Below are positions 29,148 through 37,392 of a DNA stretch of 64,000 nt, in pieces. Every line of letters starts with the position of its first letter. The stretch's first letter is position 1. The position numbers and the translations under genes are program-made. The notes beneath the pieces were generated by a model that worked only from the letters and a program-made list of their open reading frames with translations, was not told where the DNA came from and did not search any database. The stretch is from contig NZ_WLZY01000009.1 in NCBI RefSeq assembly GCF_010122465.1, positions 54,719 to 118,718 on the forward strand, read 5' to 3'. Source of the DNA: Phytoactinopolyspora mesophila (GTDB lineage: Bacteria; Actinomycetota; Actinomycetes; Jiangellales; Jiangellaceae).

Positions 29148-29188
29148 TTCGAAGCGCTTAGTCGAAACGATTAGTCGAAGCGCTTCGA
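29148..29188. promoter_or_regulatory. Three tandem LacI-type operators
   Basis: Three dyads with the LacI-family core lie upstream of the lacI-type gene: AAGCGCTT at 29152-29159, AAACGATT at 29165-29172, and AAGCGCTT at 29178-29185. Their centres are exactly 13 bases apart. The outer two are palindromic within CGAAGCGCTT; the middle one is degenerate. They probably repress the whole sugar operon. Confidence 0.8.
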
Positions 29189-29299
29189 GTGGACACTATG
29201 TTTCGCCCATGTGCCGCCTCGCGTCAAGTGCGGCCGAAGTTACGAATTGGTCTCAGGGTTGAAATCGGCGGTTGCGCGGCCCTGCCGCGCAACCACGCA

Positions 29300-29402
29300 C
29301 CTCATCGGTGATCGTCAGTGCCTTGTGGTCGCTGCTAGGTGATCAACAGGGCGTTGTGGTGGTGCTTTGGGGACCACAACGTACTGTCGATCACCGATGA
29401 GG
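29300..29402. repeat. 15-bp perfect inverted repeat CCTCATCGGTGATCG
   Basis: Arms 29300-29314 and 29388-29402 are perfect reverse complements; an inner pair TTGTGGTC (29323-29330) and GACCACAA (29372-29379) adds a second stem. It separates the sugar operon promoter from the 3' end of the carboxylase gene ending at 29416, and may terminate the latter. Confidence 0.8.
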
Positions 29403-29415
29403 GGCTTGCCGCGGC

Positions 29416-30945
29416 TCAGACTGGCGGGACGCCGTGGCGGCGGTCGGAGAAGCTCCGGTCCTTGTGCGCCGCCGCCGCCAGCCGGGCAACGAGTTCGTCG
29501 CGCAGCCGATCCGGCTCGATGATGGCATCGATGACGAGATCCGACGCCAGCCGCAGAATGTCGATGTCGGCCTCGTATTCGAGGCGAAGCCCTTCGACGT
29601 AGGCCGCCCGTTCGGCTTCGTCTTCAATGGCGGCGATCTTGTTGAAGTAGACCGCGTTGATCGCCGCTTCCGGGCCCATCACCGCGATCTTGGCCGTGGG
29701 CAACGCCAAGCAGGCATCCGGGCCGAACCCCGGCCCGCACATCGCGTACAGCCCAGCCCCATACGCCTTGCGCACGATCACCGAGACCGTCGGCACCGTC
29801 GCCTCAGACACAGCGGTGATCATCTTGGCACCGTGCCGGATGATGCCCTGTCGCTCCACGGCGGACCCGATCATGAATCCGGGCACGTCAGCCAGGTAAA
29901 TCAACGGGATATTGAAGGCATCGCACAGCAAGATGAATCGAGCGGCCTTGTCCGCGGAATCGACGAACAGAACCCCGCCCTTGACCGCCGGCTGGTTGGC
30001 GACGACGCCGACGACCTGCCCCTCCAGAAGACCGAATCCGGTCACGAGCTCGCTCGCGAACAACGGCTTAAGCTCGAAGAAGGAATCCTGATCCAGGATC
30101 GAGGCGATCACCTCGTGGATGTCATAGCCGATCGCGTCGTCTGCCGGGACGAGATCGGCGGTGAAATCCCGGGCCGGCGCTCCGGAGGCATAGGACGGCG
30201 GGTGGCTGCGCCACGAGGACGGGAGGTACGAGAAGAACACCTTCGCCTGTTCGATGGCGTCGGGGTCGTCCACAGCGAGGTTGTCGCCGCAGCCAGACAC
30301 GGTGGCGTGCATCCGCGCGCCACCCATCTCCTCCAGGGTGACGCGCTCGCCGACGACCATCTCGGCCATCCGCGGCGACCCGAGATACATCGAGGCGTTG
30401 CCCTCGACCATGATGACGACGTCACAGAACGACGGGATGTACGCGCCGCCGGCCGCGCTGGGGCCGAACAAGCAACAGATCTGCGGAACTTTCCCGGACA
30501 GCGCGACCTGGTTGTGGAAGATCCGGCCGGCCCCGCGGCGCCCTGGGAACAGCTGTACCTGATCAGTGATCCGGGCTCCTGCGGAGTCGATGAACCAGAA
30601 CACTGGTAGCTCGTCCCGCAGGGCCAGTTCGGTGACCCGGACGATCTTCTCCACCGTGCGCGCGCCCCAGGAGCCGGCCTTCACCGTGGGGTCGTTGGCG
30701 ACGACGAGCGCCGGGCGCCCCTCGACAAGCCCTCGCCCAGTCACCACGCCGTCGGCAGGAAGCCCATTGGCCTGTGCATTGGCTAGTTGACCATCTTCAA
30801 CGAACGTGCCCTCGTCGAAGAGCAACGCCAGGCGGTCTCGCACATAGAGCTTTCCCTGGGACGCCAGCTTGGCGGCGGCCGCTTCCGTTGGCTTCAGGGT
30901 CGCCTCGTGGGCCGCCGCGACATCGGCGGCGTGGTCCTCGGCCAC
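29416..30945 (-). CDS. accD1: Acyl-CoA carboxylase beta subunit, AccD1/methylcrotonyl type
   Basis: 509-residue carboxyltransferase, distinct from the AccD5-like protein at 16132. Motifs are SAGARITDQVQLFPGRRGAGRIF (as in methylcrotonyl- or geranyl-CoA carboxylase beta subunits; oxyanion-hole region SAGARI), SAAGGAYIPSFCD, and AYGAGLYAMCGPG in the C half. Together with the acyl-CoA dehydrogenase and a LiuR-like regulator, a role in leucine or related branched-chain breakdown is likely. No dedicated alpha subunit is adjacent, so it may share the one at 32770. GTG start with AGGAGG upstream, 15 bases after the dehydrogenase stop. Confidence 0.9.
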   Translation of the reverse strand: MAEDHAADVAAAHEATLKPTEAAAAKLASQGKLYVRDRLALLFDEGTFVEDGQLANAQANGLPADGVVTGRGLVEGRPALVVANDPTVKAGSWGARTVEKIVRVTELALRDELPVFWFIDSAGARITDQVQLFPGRRGAGRIFHNQVALSGKVPQICCLFGPSAAGGAYIPSFCDVVIMVEGNASMYLGSPRMAEMVVGERVTLEEMGGARMHATVSGCGDNLAVDDPDAIEQAKVFFSYLPSSWRSHPPSYASGAPARDFTADLVPADDAIGYDIHEVIASILDQDSFFELKPLFASELVTGFGLLEGQVVGVVANQPAVKGGVLFVDSADKAARFILLCDAFNIPLIYLADVPGFMIGSAVERQGIIRHGAKMITAVSEATVPTVSVIVRKAYGAGLYAMCGPGFGPDACLALPTAKIAVMGPEAAINAVYFNKIAAIEDEAERAAYVEGLRLEYEADIDILRLASDLVIDAIIEPDRLRDELVARLAAAAHKDRSFSDRRHGVPPV

Positions 30946-30960
30946 GGTCAGCTGCCTCCT

Positions 30961-32127
30961 CTACTCGACCGGCAGGCCCATGCCCCGGGCAATGAGCAGC
31001 CGCTGGATCTCGCTGGTTCCCTCACCGATCTCCAGAATCTTCGCGTCACGGTAGAAACGAGCGACCGGGTACTCCTCCATAAAACCGTATCCACCATGCA
31101 CTTGGGTGGCGATGCGAGTGGCGGTGACCGCGGACTCGGTGGAGTACAGCTTCGCGACGGCTGCGGCCTGCTTCACCGCCGCGCGGGGCGCGCCGTTGTC
31201 ACGCAACGCCGCCGCCTTGTAGGTGAGCAACTGTGCCGCCTCGGCCATGACCTGCAGATCCGCGATCTGGAACGCCACCGCCTGCTTGCTGCCGATGGGC
31301 ACCCCGAATGCGGTTCTCTCGTTCGCGTAGGGCACTGAGGCATCGACCATCGCCCGGATGCACCCGACAGCGAGCGCGGCGATGGCGATCCGGCCGTCGT
31401 CGAGCGTGGCCAGGAACTGGCCGAACCCCTCGCCTCGGGTGCCGAGCAAGTGGTCCGCAGGCACGCGAGCACCGCTGAACGTCAACGGATGTGTGTCGGA
31501 TGCGTGCCAGCCGAGCTTGTCGTAAGCCGGTTCAACCGTGAAGCCCGGTGTCCCCGAGGGAACGATGATCGCTGATATCTCCGGGTGCCCAGACGCGGTC
31601 TGCCCGGTCCGGGCGGTGACCGTCACACACGAAGTGATCTCCGTGCCGGAGTTGGTGATGAACTGCTTGGCGCCATCGATGACCCATTCGTCGCCGTCCA
31701 AGACGGCTTTGGTCGACGTCGCGCCGGCGTCCGAGCCCGAACCGGGCTCCGTCAGCCCGAATCCGGCTAGCGCACGGCCGGCTACGAGGTCAGGGAGCCA
31801 GTATTGCTTCTGCTCGGCCGTCCCGTACGCGAGGATCGGTGTGATGCCCAGCCCGACAGCGGCCTCGAGGGTGATTCCCAAGGACTGATCTACCCGCCCG
31901 ATCTCTTCGATGGCCACACACAGGCTGGTGAGATCACCTCCGGCACCGCCGTACTCCTCCGGCGCGGTCAGGCCGAACAGCCCGAGTTGACCCATGGCGC
32001 GCACCACGTCCACCGGGAAGTGATGTTCCCGGTCCCATTCTGCTGCGTACGGGCCGATCTCCGCCTCAGCGAAGTCCCGGACCACCGTGCGGAACGTCTG
32101 GTGCTCCGCGGAGAGCTCGAACGCCAT
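30961..32127 (-). CDS. Acyl-CoA dehydrogenase
   Basis: 388-residue FAD flavoenzyme oxidising an acyl-CoA at the alpha-beta bond. FAD/substrate motifs are FGLTEPGSGSDAGATST and KQFITNSGT. The C-terminal LEIGEGTSEIQR keeps a glutamate at the catalytic-base position of short- and medium-chain types; human isovaleryl-CoA dehydrogenase instead has a non-acidic residue there. The order dehydrogenase-accD1 resembles fadE19-accD1 of mycobacteria, which points to branched-chain acyl-CoAs. The operator at 32152 overlaps its promoter. Confidence 0.92.
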   Translation of the reverse strand: MAFELSAEHQTFRTVVRDFAEAEIGPYAAEWDREHHFPVDVVRAMGQLGLFGLTAPEEYGGAGGDLTSLCVAIEEIGRVDQSLGITLEAAVGLGITPILAYGTAEQKQYWLPDLVAGRALAGFGLTEPGSGSDAGATSTKAVLDGDEWVIDGAKQFITNSGTEITSCVTVTARTGQTASGHPEISAIIVPSGTPGFTVEPAYDKLGWHASDTHPLTFSGARVPADHLLGTRGEGFGQFLATLDDGRIAIAALAVGCIRAMVDASVPYANERTAFGVPIGSKQAVAFQIADLQVMAEAAQLLTYKAAALRDNGAPRAAVKQAAAVAKLYSTESAVTATRIATQVHGGYGFMEEYPVARFYRDAKILEIGEGTSEIQRLLIARGMGLPVE

Positions 32128-32151
32128 TTGGCCTCACCTCGAATCCTTGAC

Positions 32152-32169
32152 GTTTACGTTAACGTAAAC
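32152..32169. promoter_or_regulatory. LiuR-type operator, 18-bp perfect palindrome
   Basis: GTTTACGTTAACGTAAAC is a perfect dyad 24 bases upstream of the dehydrogenase ATG, in the divergent region with the MerR gene. It resembles the palindromic ACGTnAACGT-type sites known for LiuR regulators of branched-chain amino acid catabolism. It also contains -10-like TAACGT sequences, consistent with direct repression. Confidence 0.78.
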
Positions 32170-32251
32170 TAGGACCGCACCGCCAGAGCTCCCGTCCATG
32201 TGACGAGTCTGACGACACGATGGAACGCGACCCAGGAGAGGAGCGACCGCC

Positions 32252-32644
32252 ATGGGCGAGCGCACGTGGACCATCACTGAGCTCGCCGCCGAGTTCGGGG
32301 TCACTTCGCGGACCATCCGCTTCTACGAGGAGCAAGGGCTGCTGACCCCGACGCGCGAGGGCACCCGGCGAGTCTTCGACAACGGCGATCGGGTCCGGCT
32401 CGAGCTCGTGCTGCGTGGCAAGCGGCTCGGCTTCACCCTGGCGGAGATCAAGAAGATCGTCGGAATGTACGCCACCGGCGCCGGCGAGCGGGGCCAGCTC
32501 ATCTATCTCCTCCAGCAGATCTCGCAACGCCGGGCCGAGCTGGAGGCCAGGCTCCAGGACATCTCGGCCATCCTGTCCGAGTTCGACGAGCTGGAGCGGC
32601 GCTGCCGAGCCGATCTCATGCGCCTTCAAGCGTCCGAGGTATGA
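32252..32644 (+). CDS. liuR: MerR-family regulator, LiuR-like
   Basis: 130 residues. The MerR DNA-binding domain occupies 1-75 (TITELAAEFGVTSRTIRFYEEQGLL), followed by a dimerising coiled coil (about 80-120). There is no metal-binding cysteine, which excludes a classic metal sensor. It is divergent from the dehydrogenase-carboxylase operon across a perfect palindrome, so it most likely represses branched-chain acyl-CoA breakdown. AGGAGAGGAG precedes the ATG. Confidence 0.88.
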   Translation: MGERTWTITELAAEFGVTSRTIRFYEEQGLLTPTREGTRRVFDNGDRVRLELVLRGKRLGFTLAEIKKIVGMYATGAGERGQLIYLLQQISQRRAELEARLQDISAILSEFDELERRCRADLMRLQASEV

Positions 32645-32769
32645 GATGAGCCAAGAGCGCCGGTTGCGGTTCGATTGAGTCCCATGTTCATGGCCGTTTG
32701 TCGACACCGACAACGACACCAACTGACGGCGGCGGCTAGCCTGTAGCGCAGCCAGTGGAAGGAGATGTC

Positions 32770-34545
32770 GTGAAACGCAGCGTCACCAAAGTACTGATCG
32801 CCAACCGCGGCGAGATCGCCGTACGGGTGGTCCGGGCTTGCGCCGACGCAGGGATTCAAAGCGTCGCCGTCTACGCTGCCTCCGATCGCGACGCGCCCCA
32901 CTCAAGGCTCGCCGACGAGGCCTACAGCCTCGATGGCGAAACGAGCACCGAGACCTACCTCGACATCCAGAAGATCGTGGACATCGCCGCCCGTTCAGGC
33001 GCGGACGCCGTCCACCCCGGATACGGCTTCCTGGCCGAGAACGCCCAGTTCGCGCAGGCTGTTCTCGACGCGGGCCTGACCTGGATCGGGCCGCCTCCAG
33101 CGGCCATCAACGCCCTCGGCGACAAAGTCAGTGCCAGACACATCGCCCAGCGCGCCGGCGCTCCCCTCGTGGCCGGAACCCCCGATCCGGTGTCCGGTGC
33201 CGATGAAGTCGTCGCGTTCGCCCAAGAACACGGCCTGCCAGTGGCCATCAAAGCGGCGTTCGGCGGCGGAGGACGCGGGCTGAAGGTCGCCCGCACACTG
33301 GAGGAGATTCCCGACCTCTTCGATTCCGCCGTGCGCGAGGCGGTCGCATCGTTCGGCCGGGGTGAGTGCTTCGTCGAGCGCTACCTCGACCGCCCCCGTC
33401 ACGTCGAGACCCAGTGCCTGGCCGACGAGCACGGCAACGTCGTGGTGATCTCGACGCGGGACTGTTCGCTGCAACGCCGGCACCAGAAACTGGTCGAGGA
33501 GGCCCCCGCGCCTTTTCTCAGCGACGCCCAGACCGCCGAGCTGTACCGGGCGTCCAAGGCGATCCTGCGAGAGGCCGGCTATGTGGGGGCGGGCACCTGC
33601 GAGTTCCTTGTCGGCGCCGACGGAACCATTTCGTTCCTCGAGGTCAACACCAGGCTGCAGGTCGAGCACCCGGTCAGCGAAGAGGTCACCGGCATCGACC
33701 TGGTACGGGAGATGTTCCGTATCGCCGAGGGAGCAGAGCTCGGGTACGACGACCCACCGGTGCGCGGGCACTCCATCGAATTTCGCATCAATGGGGAAGA
33801 TCCCGGGCGCAACTTCCTGCCCACCCCTGGCCCTGTGACCACGTTCCAGCCTCCGTCCGGGCCCGGCGTGCGGCTGGACGCCGGTGTCGAGCAAGGCAGC
33901 GTGATCGGGCAGAACTTCGACTCGCTGCTGGCCAAGCTCATCGTCACCGGCACCGACCGCACACAGGCGATAGAGCGCGCCCGTCGAGCTCTCGCTGAGT
34001 TCCACGTAGAAGGGCTGGCGACAGCGATTCCCTTCCATCGCGCCGTGCTCGAGGACAACGCGTTCGCACCCGCCGCTCCGGACAAGCCGTTCCAGGTTCA
34101 CACTCGGTGGATCGAGACCGAGTGGGAGAACACGGTCGAGCCGTATTCGGCCCCCGCGGCAAGTGCCGAGGAGACGCCGGAGCGGGAGCGCGTCACAGTG
34201 GAGGTCGGCGGCAAACGGCTGGAGGTCGTCCTGCCGGCGGGCCTCGGCGCGTCGGCGGCTGGAAACACCGCCGCCCGCAAGCCGCTGCGGCGGCAGTCCG
34301 GATCAGCAGGCTCGTCTGCCGCCAGCAGCGACACACTGGTCTCGCCGATGCAAGGCACCATCATCAAGGTGGTGGCCGAGGATGGACAGCAGGTCGCCGT
34401 GGGTGATGTCATCGTCGTACTCGAAGCGATGAAGATGGAACAACCGCTCACCGCCCACAAGGCCGGCCAGGTCACCGGCCTGACCGCCACCATCGGCGCT
34501 ACCGTCGCCAACGGCACCGCCATCTGCACCATCACCGACCAGTGA
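32770..34545 (+). CDS. accA3: Acyl-CoA carboxylase alpha subunit (biotin carboxylase + carrier)
   Basis: 591 residues. The biotin carboxylase domain occupies 1-445 ([12 protein letters not shown], the ATP-grasp loop [12 protein letters not shown], and [14 protein letters not shown]). A linker is followed by the biotin carrier domain, with the biotinylated lysine in EAMKMEQPL near residue 557. The GTG at 32770 is chosen for the GGAAGGAG 5 bases upstream. It probably serves both beta subunits in the window, and BirA at 10279 would biotinylate it. The accA3 position after accD5-accE-maf is the mycobacterial order, here interrupted. Confidence 0.95.
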   Translation: MKRSVTKVLIANRGEIAVRVVRACADAGIQSVAVYAASDRDAPHSRLADEAYSLDGETSTETYLDIQKIVDIAARSGADAVHPGYGFLAENAQFAQAVLDAGLTWIGPPPAAINALGDKVSARHIAQRAGAPLVAGTPDPVSGADEVVAFAQEHGLPVAIKAAFGGGGRGLKVARTLEEIPDLFDSAVREAVASFGRGECFVERYLDRPRHVETQCLADEHGNVVVISTRDCSLQRRHQKLVEEAPAPFLSDAQTAELYRASKAILREAGYVGAGTCEFLVGADGTISFLEVNTRLQVEHPVSEEVTGIDLVREMFRIAEGAELGYDDPPVRGHSIEFRINGEDPGRNFLPTPGPVTTFQPPSGPGVRLDAGVEQGSVIGQNFDSLLAKLIVTGTDRTQAIERARRALAEFHVEGLATAIPFHRAVLEDNAFAPAAPDKPFQVHTRWIETEWENTVEPYSAPAASAEETPERERVTVEVGGKRLEVVLPAGLGASAAGNTAARKPLRRQSGSAGSSAASSDTLVSPMQGTIIKVVAEDGQQVAVGDVIVVLEAMKMEQPLTAHKAGQVTGLTATIGATVANGTAICTITDQ

Positions 34546-34662
34546 CGGACTCGAGCCGTCGGGCCGGGCATGCTCACCGGCGCACGAGACCAACGCGGAA
34601 GACTCCGCAGGTGCGTGACGTTGTGCCTCTCGGATGACCGCCGTCTTCGACAAGGAGTACTG

Positions 34663-35061
34663 ATGCCCGCCCTGTCCGACCACGCCCGCTCGCTGTTCTC
34701 CCGGCCGATTCTCGGCTGGGCTACCGCGGTCCGCCCCGACGGGACGCCCCACAACTCCGTGGTCTGGCTGGATGTCGAGGACGACGACACCGTCGTGTTC
34801 AACACCGCGATCGATCGCGCCAAAGAGCGCTATCTCCGGGCGAATCCCAAGGTCTCGCTCAGCGTTTCTGATCCGGACCAGACCTTCAGCTGGGCAAGCG
34901 TCAGCGGCACCGCCACCTTCACCACTGAGGACGGTGACGAAGTGATCAACCGGTTGTCGCACAAGTACGACGGCAAAGACTTCCGCGAACTCAAGGAGGG
35001 CGAGCGACGCGTCACTGTGCGGGTGAAGGTGGAACACCTCGTCGAGCAGTCGGCTCCCTGA
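34663..35061 (+). CDS. PPOX-class flavin/F420-dependent oxidoreductase
   Basis: 132 residues with the split beta-barrel fold of pyridoxamine-phosphate-oxidase-like proteins (WATAVRPDGTPHNSVVWLDVEDD, then LRANPKVSLSVSDPD). Actinobacterial homologues often use F420 or FMN; the substrate cannot be told. AAGGAG lies 5 bases before the ATG at 34663; the longer open frame upstream is arginine-rich and not conserved-looking. Confidence 0.85.
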   Translation: MPALSDHARSLFSRPILGWATAVRPDGTPHNSVVWLDVEDDDTVVFNTAIDRAKERYLRANPKVSLSVSDPDQTFSWASVSGTATFTTEDGDEVINRLSHKYDGKDFRELKEGERRVTVRVKVEHLVEQSAP

Positions 35062-35121
35062 CCCTCCGGTCTTCTCCTCCGGTCGCTTCGCGGCCTTACC
35101 TCCACGCGAACACCAGACAGC

Positions 35122-35475
35122 TCAGCTCATAGCCGAACGGTGCCAGCTACGGGCCATGGCGTGAACGGTGTGTGCGTCGGCCACGCCGTCTGCCGGCAGC
35201 CCGCTCGCGTGCTGGAACGCCGCGACGGCGCGCGTGGTAGAGGCGTTCGCCGTGCCGGTGGCCGCACCAGCGTCGAGCCGGCCGAGCGCGACCAGGATTC
35301 GCTGTACGGAACCCGGGTCGGCCTCGGGCGTGCGCCAGGCTCCTGGCAGGCGGATGGGCGGCAGGCAGACAATCGCGTTCGCAGCGGTGCGTATCGTGGC
35401 CGAGGCACGCCGAAACCAGTGTGTGGACGGCTGCCGCTCGGCCGGGACAACCGGGATGGCATGGGTGGTGGCCAT
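35122..35475 (-). CDS. Small peptidoglycan-binding-like protein
   Basis: 117 residues. The C-terminal half (about 58-112) matches a PG_binding_1-like repeat (TTRAVAAFQHASGLPADGVADAHTVHAM). There is no signal peptide, which is unusual for a wall-binding domain. AGGAGGAC precedes the ATG. Cytoplasmic use of this fold or an unrecognised export route are both possible. Confidence 0.65.
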   Translation of the reverse strand: MATTHAIPVVPAERQPSTHWFRRASATIRTAANAIVCLPPIRLPGAWRTPEADPGSVQRILVALGRLDAGAATGTANASTTRAVAAFQHASGLPADGVADAHTVHAMARSWHRSAMS

Positions 35476-35505
35476 GATGTCCTCCTCGTGGTTCTGCGGA
35501 TACCG

Positions 35506-35877
35506 TCAATGCTGCTCGCTTCGCCCGCCGAATACGTCTGTCCGGCGGATGATCCTGCAGGTCAGTACCGTCTGGCCAGGGGATGACGCCGCAATGCCAG
35601 GCCTCGGCCGGGAGGCTGAGGCAACCCCGAATGCTGGTTCGGGGTCGTCCCTGAACACGTCGAGAGTCACCGGAGAGCGTTGCTCTACTCGCCCCTTCGA
35701 ACACTGGGTGACGGGAGCGCCAACTGTTGGCGTTTCCGGCACACCGTCGAGGACGGATGGTGTGGCCCCCGTGCGTGCGACCTGGCGGCCTCCACGACCG
35801 TCGTGGAGCCTGGTGCCGGGCTCTTCAGACGTGAGCCCGAGTAGCTGGCTGTCGGGCGACAGTGTGATGTCGATCAT
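35506..35877 (-). CDS. Doubtful small hypothetical ORF
   Basis: A 123-codon frame from the ATG at 35877 (MIDITLSPDS). No recognised domain, no good ribosome site, and a competing long frame lies on the other strand. It fills an otherwise empty 450-base gap between the 35122 and 35928 genes. Listed only because a start and open frame exist. Confidence 0.22.
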   Translation of the reverse strand: MIDITLSPDSQLLGLTSEEPGTRLHDGRGGRQVARTGATPSVLDGVPETPTVGAPVTQCSKGRVEQRSPVTLDVFRDDPEPAFGVASASRPRPGIAASSPGQTVLTCRIIRRTDVFGGRSEQH

Positions 35878-35927
35878 CGGACGGACCAGACGTAGCACGC
35901 GATCATCAAGAAGTGGATGATGGAGGT

Positions 35928-37172
35928 ATGTCGAACGCGTGGGACGAAGCAGGGCAGGCACTGCGGAATTCGCACCTCTACGTCCATCCCGACGCTGAGG
36001 CCGAACTCGACGCGGCGGGCCGCCCGTTCTCGGCTGCCGATCAAGACGAGGCCCGTTCGCTTCTCGACAACGCGGCTACACCTATTTGGGTAGCTGTGCT
36101 TCCCGTTGGTTCGGTCGATGCTGGAGCATCCGTCCGGGATCTGGCCAACCGCGTCGGCCAGCCAGGCACCTACATGGCCGTCTTGAGCGACGGTCGCGTG
36201 GATGCCCGCTCGACTGACCTCGACGGCGTCTCGGGCGCAGCCCAGGATGCTTCCCGAATCTCCGACGACATGCTGGGCCTCGTGGAGAACACGATCAACC
36301 GGGTCGAAGGACTTGCTGAAGGCGGGAACGGAACCGGCACGGGTGCGGGCGGACCCGGGACACGTGGCGGAGGTGGTTTCCTCCCGCTCGCGATCCTGGC
36401 GGCGGCCGGAGGTGGTGGCTTCCTGCTCTACCGGCGCAACAAGCGCAACCGGGAGCGGACTGAACTCGAGCAGGTTCGTGGCGCGCTCGACGAAGACATC
36501 ACGATGTACGGCGAGCGGCTGTCCGAACTGGACCTGGATGTCCGTACCGACTCCGCCGTGCCGATCGAAGCCCGGCAAGAGTACGGGCGTGCGTTGGACC
36601 TCTACGAAAACGCGAAGATGTATGCCGACCGCGCGGAGAAGGCAGAGGATCTCAGAGGGGTCACCAACGCCCTGGAGGAGGGCCGCTGGCTGCTGGGATG
36701 CGTCCAAGCCCGAATCAACGGCGAGCCGCTCCCCGACCGTCGCGCACCATGCTTCTTCGACCCCGGTCACGGCCCGTCAGTCGAGGACGTCTCCTGGGCC
36801 CCGCCCGGAGGTGTCCCGCGCCCCGTGCCGGCATGCGCCAATGACGCGATCCGGATCAAACAGGGCTTCGACCCAGATGTGCGCCTGGTACATGTCGGAG
36901 ACGGCGAACGCCGTCCCTACTGGGAAGCCGGTCCCGCGTACAGCGGCTGGGCAGCCGGATACTTCGGTGCCGTCTTACCAGCCATGATGGTCGGCACCAT
37001 GCTCGGCACCACCATGGCCGCGCCGATGGCCTACGGCGCGGGTGGTGCCGGAGAAGGTGGTGGCGACTTCGGCGGCGGCTTCGACGACGGAGGCGGCGGC
37101 GACTTCGGCGGCGGCTTCGGAGACGGCGGTGGAGGCGACTTCGGCGGCGGCTTCGGAGACTTCGGCCTCTAA
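35928..37172 (+). CDS. Membrane protein with TPM-like domain and Gly-rich tail
   Basis: 414 residues. Residues about 20-115 resemble a TPM/YgcG-type extracytoplasmic domain (TPIWVAVLP, TYMAVLSDGR). A Gly-rich linker precedes a membrane segment at about 150-168 followed by basic residues and a charged coil. A second hydrophobic stretch (MMVGTMLGTTMA) lies near 347-360. The last roughly 30 residues are near-identical Gly/Asp/Phe repeats (GGDFGGGFDDGG type), encoded by repetitive DNA. GGAGG precedes the ATG. The role is probably in the envelope but unknown. Confidence 0.75.
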   Translation: MSNAWDEAGQALRNSHLYVHPDAEAELDAAGRPFSAADQDEARSLLDNAATPIWVAVLPVGSVDAGASVRDLANRVGQPGTYMAVLSDGRVDARSTDLDGVSGAAQDASRISDDMLGLVENTINRVEGLAEGGNGTGTGAGGPGTRGGGGFLPLAILAAAGGGGFLLYRRNKRNRERTELEQVRGALDEDITMYGERLSELDLDVRTDSAVPIEARQEYGRALDLYENAKMYADRAEKAEDLRGVTNALEEGRWLLGCVQARINGEPLPDRRAPCFFDPGHGPSVEDVSWAPPGGVPRPVPACANDAIRIKQGFDPDVRLVHVGDGERRPYWEAGPAYSGWAAGYFGAVLPAMMVGTMLGTTMAAPMAYGAGGAGEGGGDFGGGFDDGGGGDFGGGFGDGGGGDFGGGFGDFGL

Positions 37173-37209
37173 TCGAACGGCTCTTGATCCGCGCGCCGGC
37201 ACGCCACCG

Positions 37210-37215
37210 TAGCGT
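37210..37215 (+). promoter_or_regulatory. -10 hexamer TAGCGT, duplicated leaderless promoter (copy 1)
   Basis: TAGCGT is followed by CTGAGG and the ATG at 37222. The same TAGCGTCTGAG-ATG module recurs at 37381. Confidence 0.45.
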
Positions 37216-37221
37216 CTGAGG

Positions 37222-37305
37222 ATGCGTGACTGGAGGCTGACCGTGTTCGCCGTCGTCATCAGCGTCGGTGCACTCTCCGGCTGCCAGACCGAAACCGAGA
37301 GGTGA
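37222..37305 (+). CDS. Tiny lipopeptide ORF or lipoprotein remnant
   Basis: 27 codons: a basic start (MRDWRL), a hydrophobic core, an LSGC lipobox and only six further residues before TGA. It mirrors the start of the 37393 lipoprotein and shares its promoter-to-ATG module, so it looks like a truncated duplicate of a lipoprotein start. It may still be translated and lipidated. Confidence 0.5.
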   Translation: MRDWRLTVFAVVISVGALSGCQTETER

Positions 37306-37380
37306 ACGCGTCCCGCGCACCTGCCGGACCAGCGCCGTGTCGTGTTGTGCAGCCCAGCAACCACGGCCACGCCGACACGA

Positions 37381-37386
37381 TAGCGT
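37381..37386 (+). promoter_or_regulatory. -10 hexamer TAGCGT, duplicated leaderless promoter (copy 2)
   Basis: TAGCGT is followed by CTGAGC and the ATG at 37393, as in copy 1 at 37210. Confidence 0.5.
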
Positions 37387-37392
37387 CTGAGC

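Noticed and set aside
37080..37172. Gly/Asp/Phe-coding repeat as a DNA minisatellite
   Set aside because: Explained by the low-complexity protein tail; only a few units.
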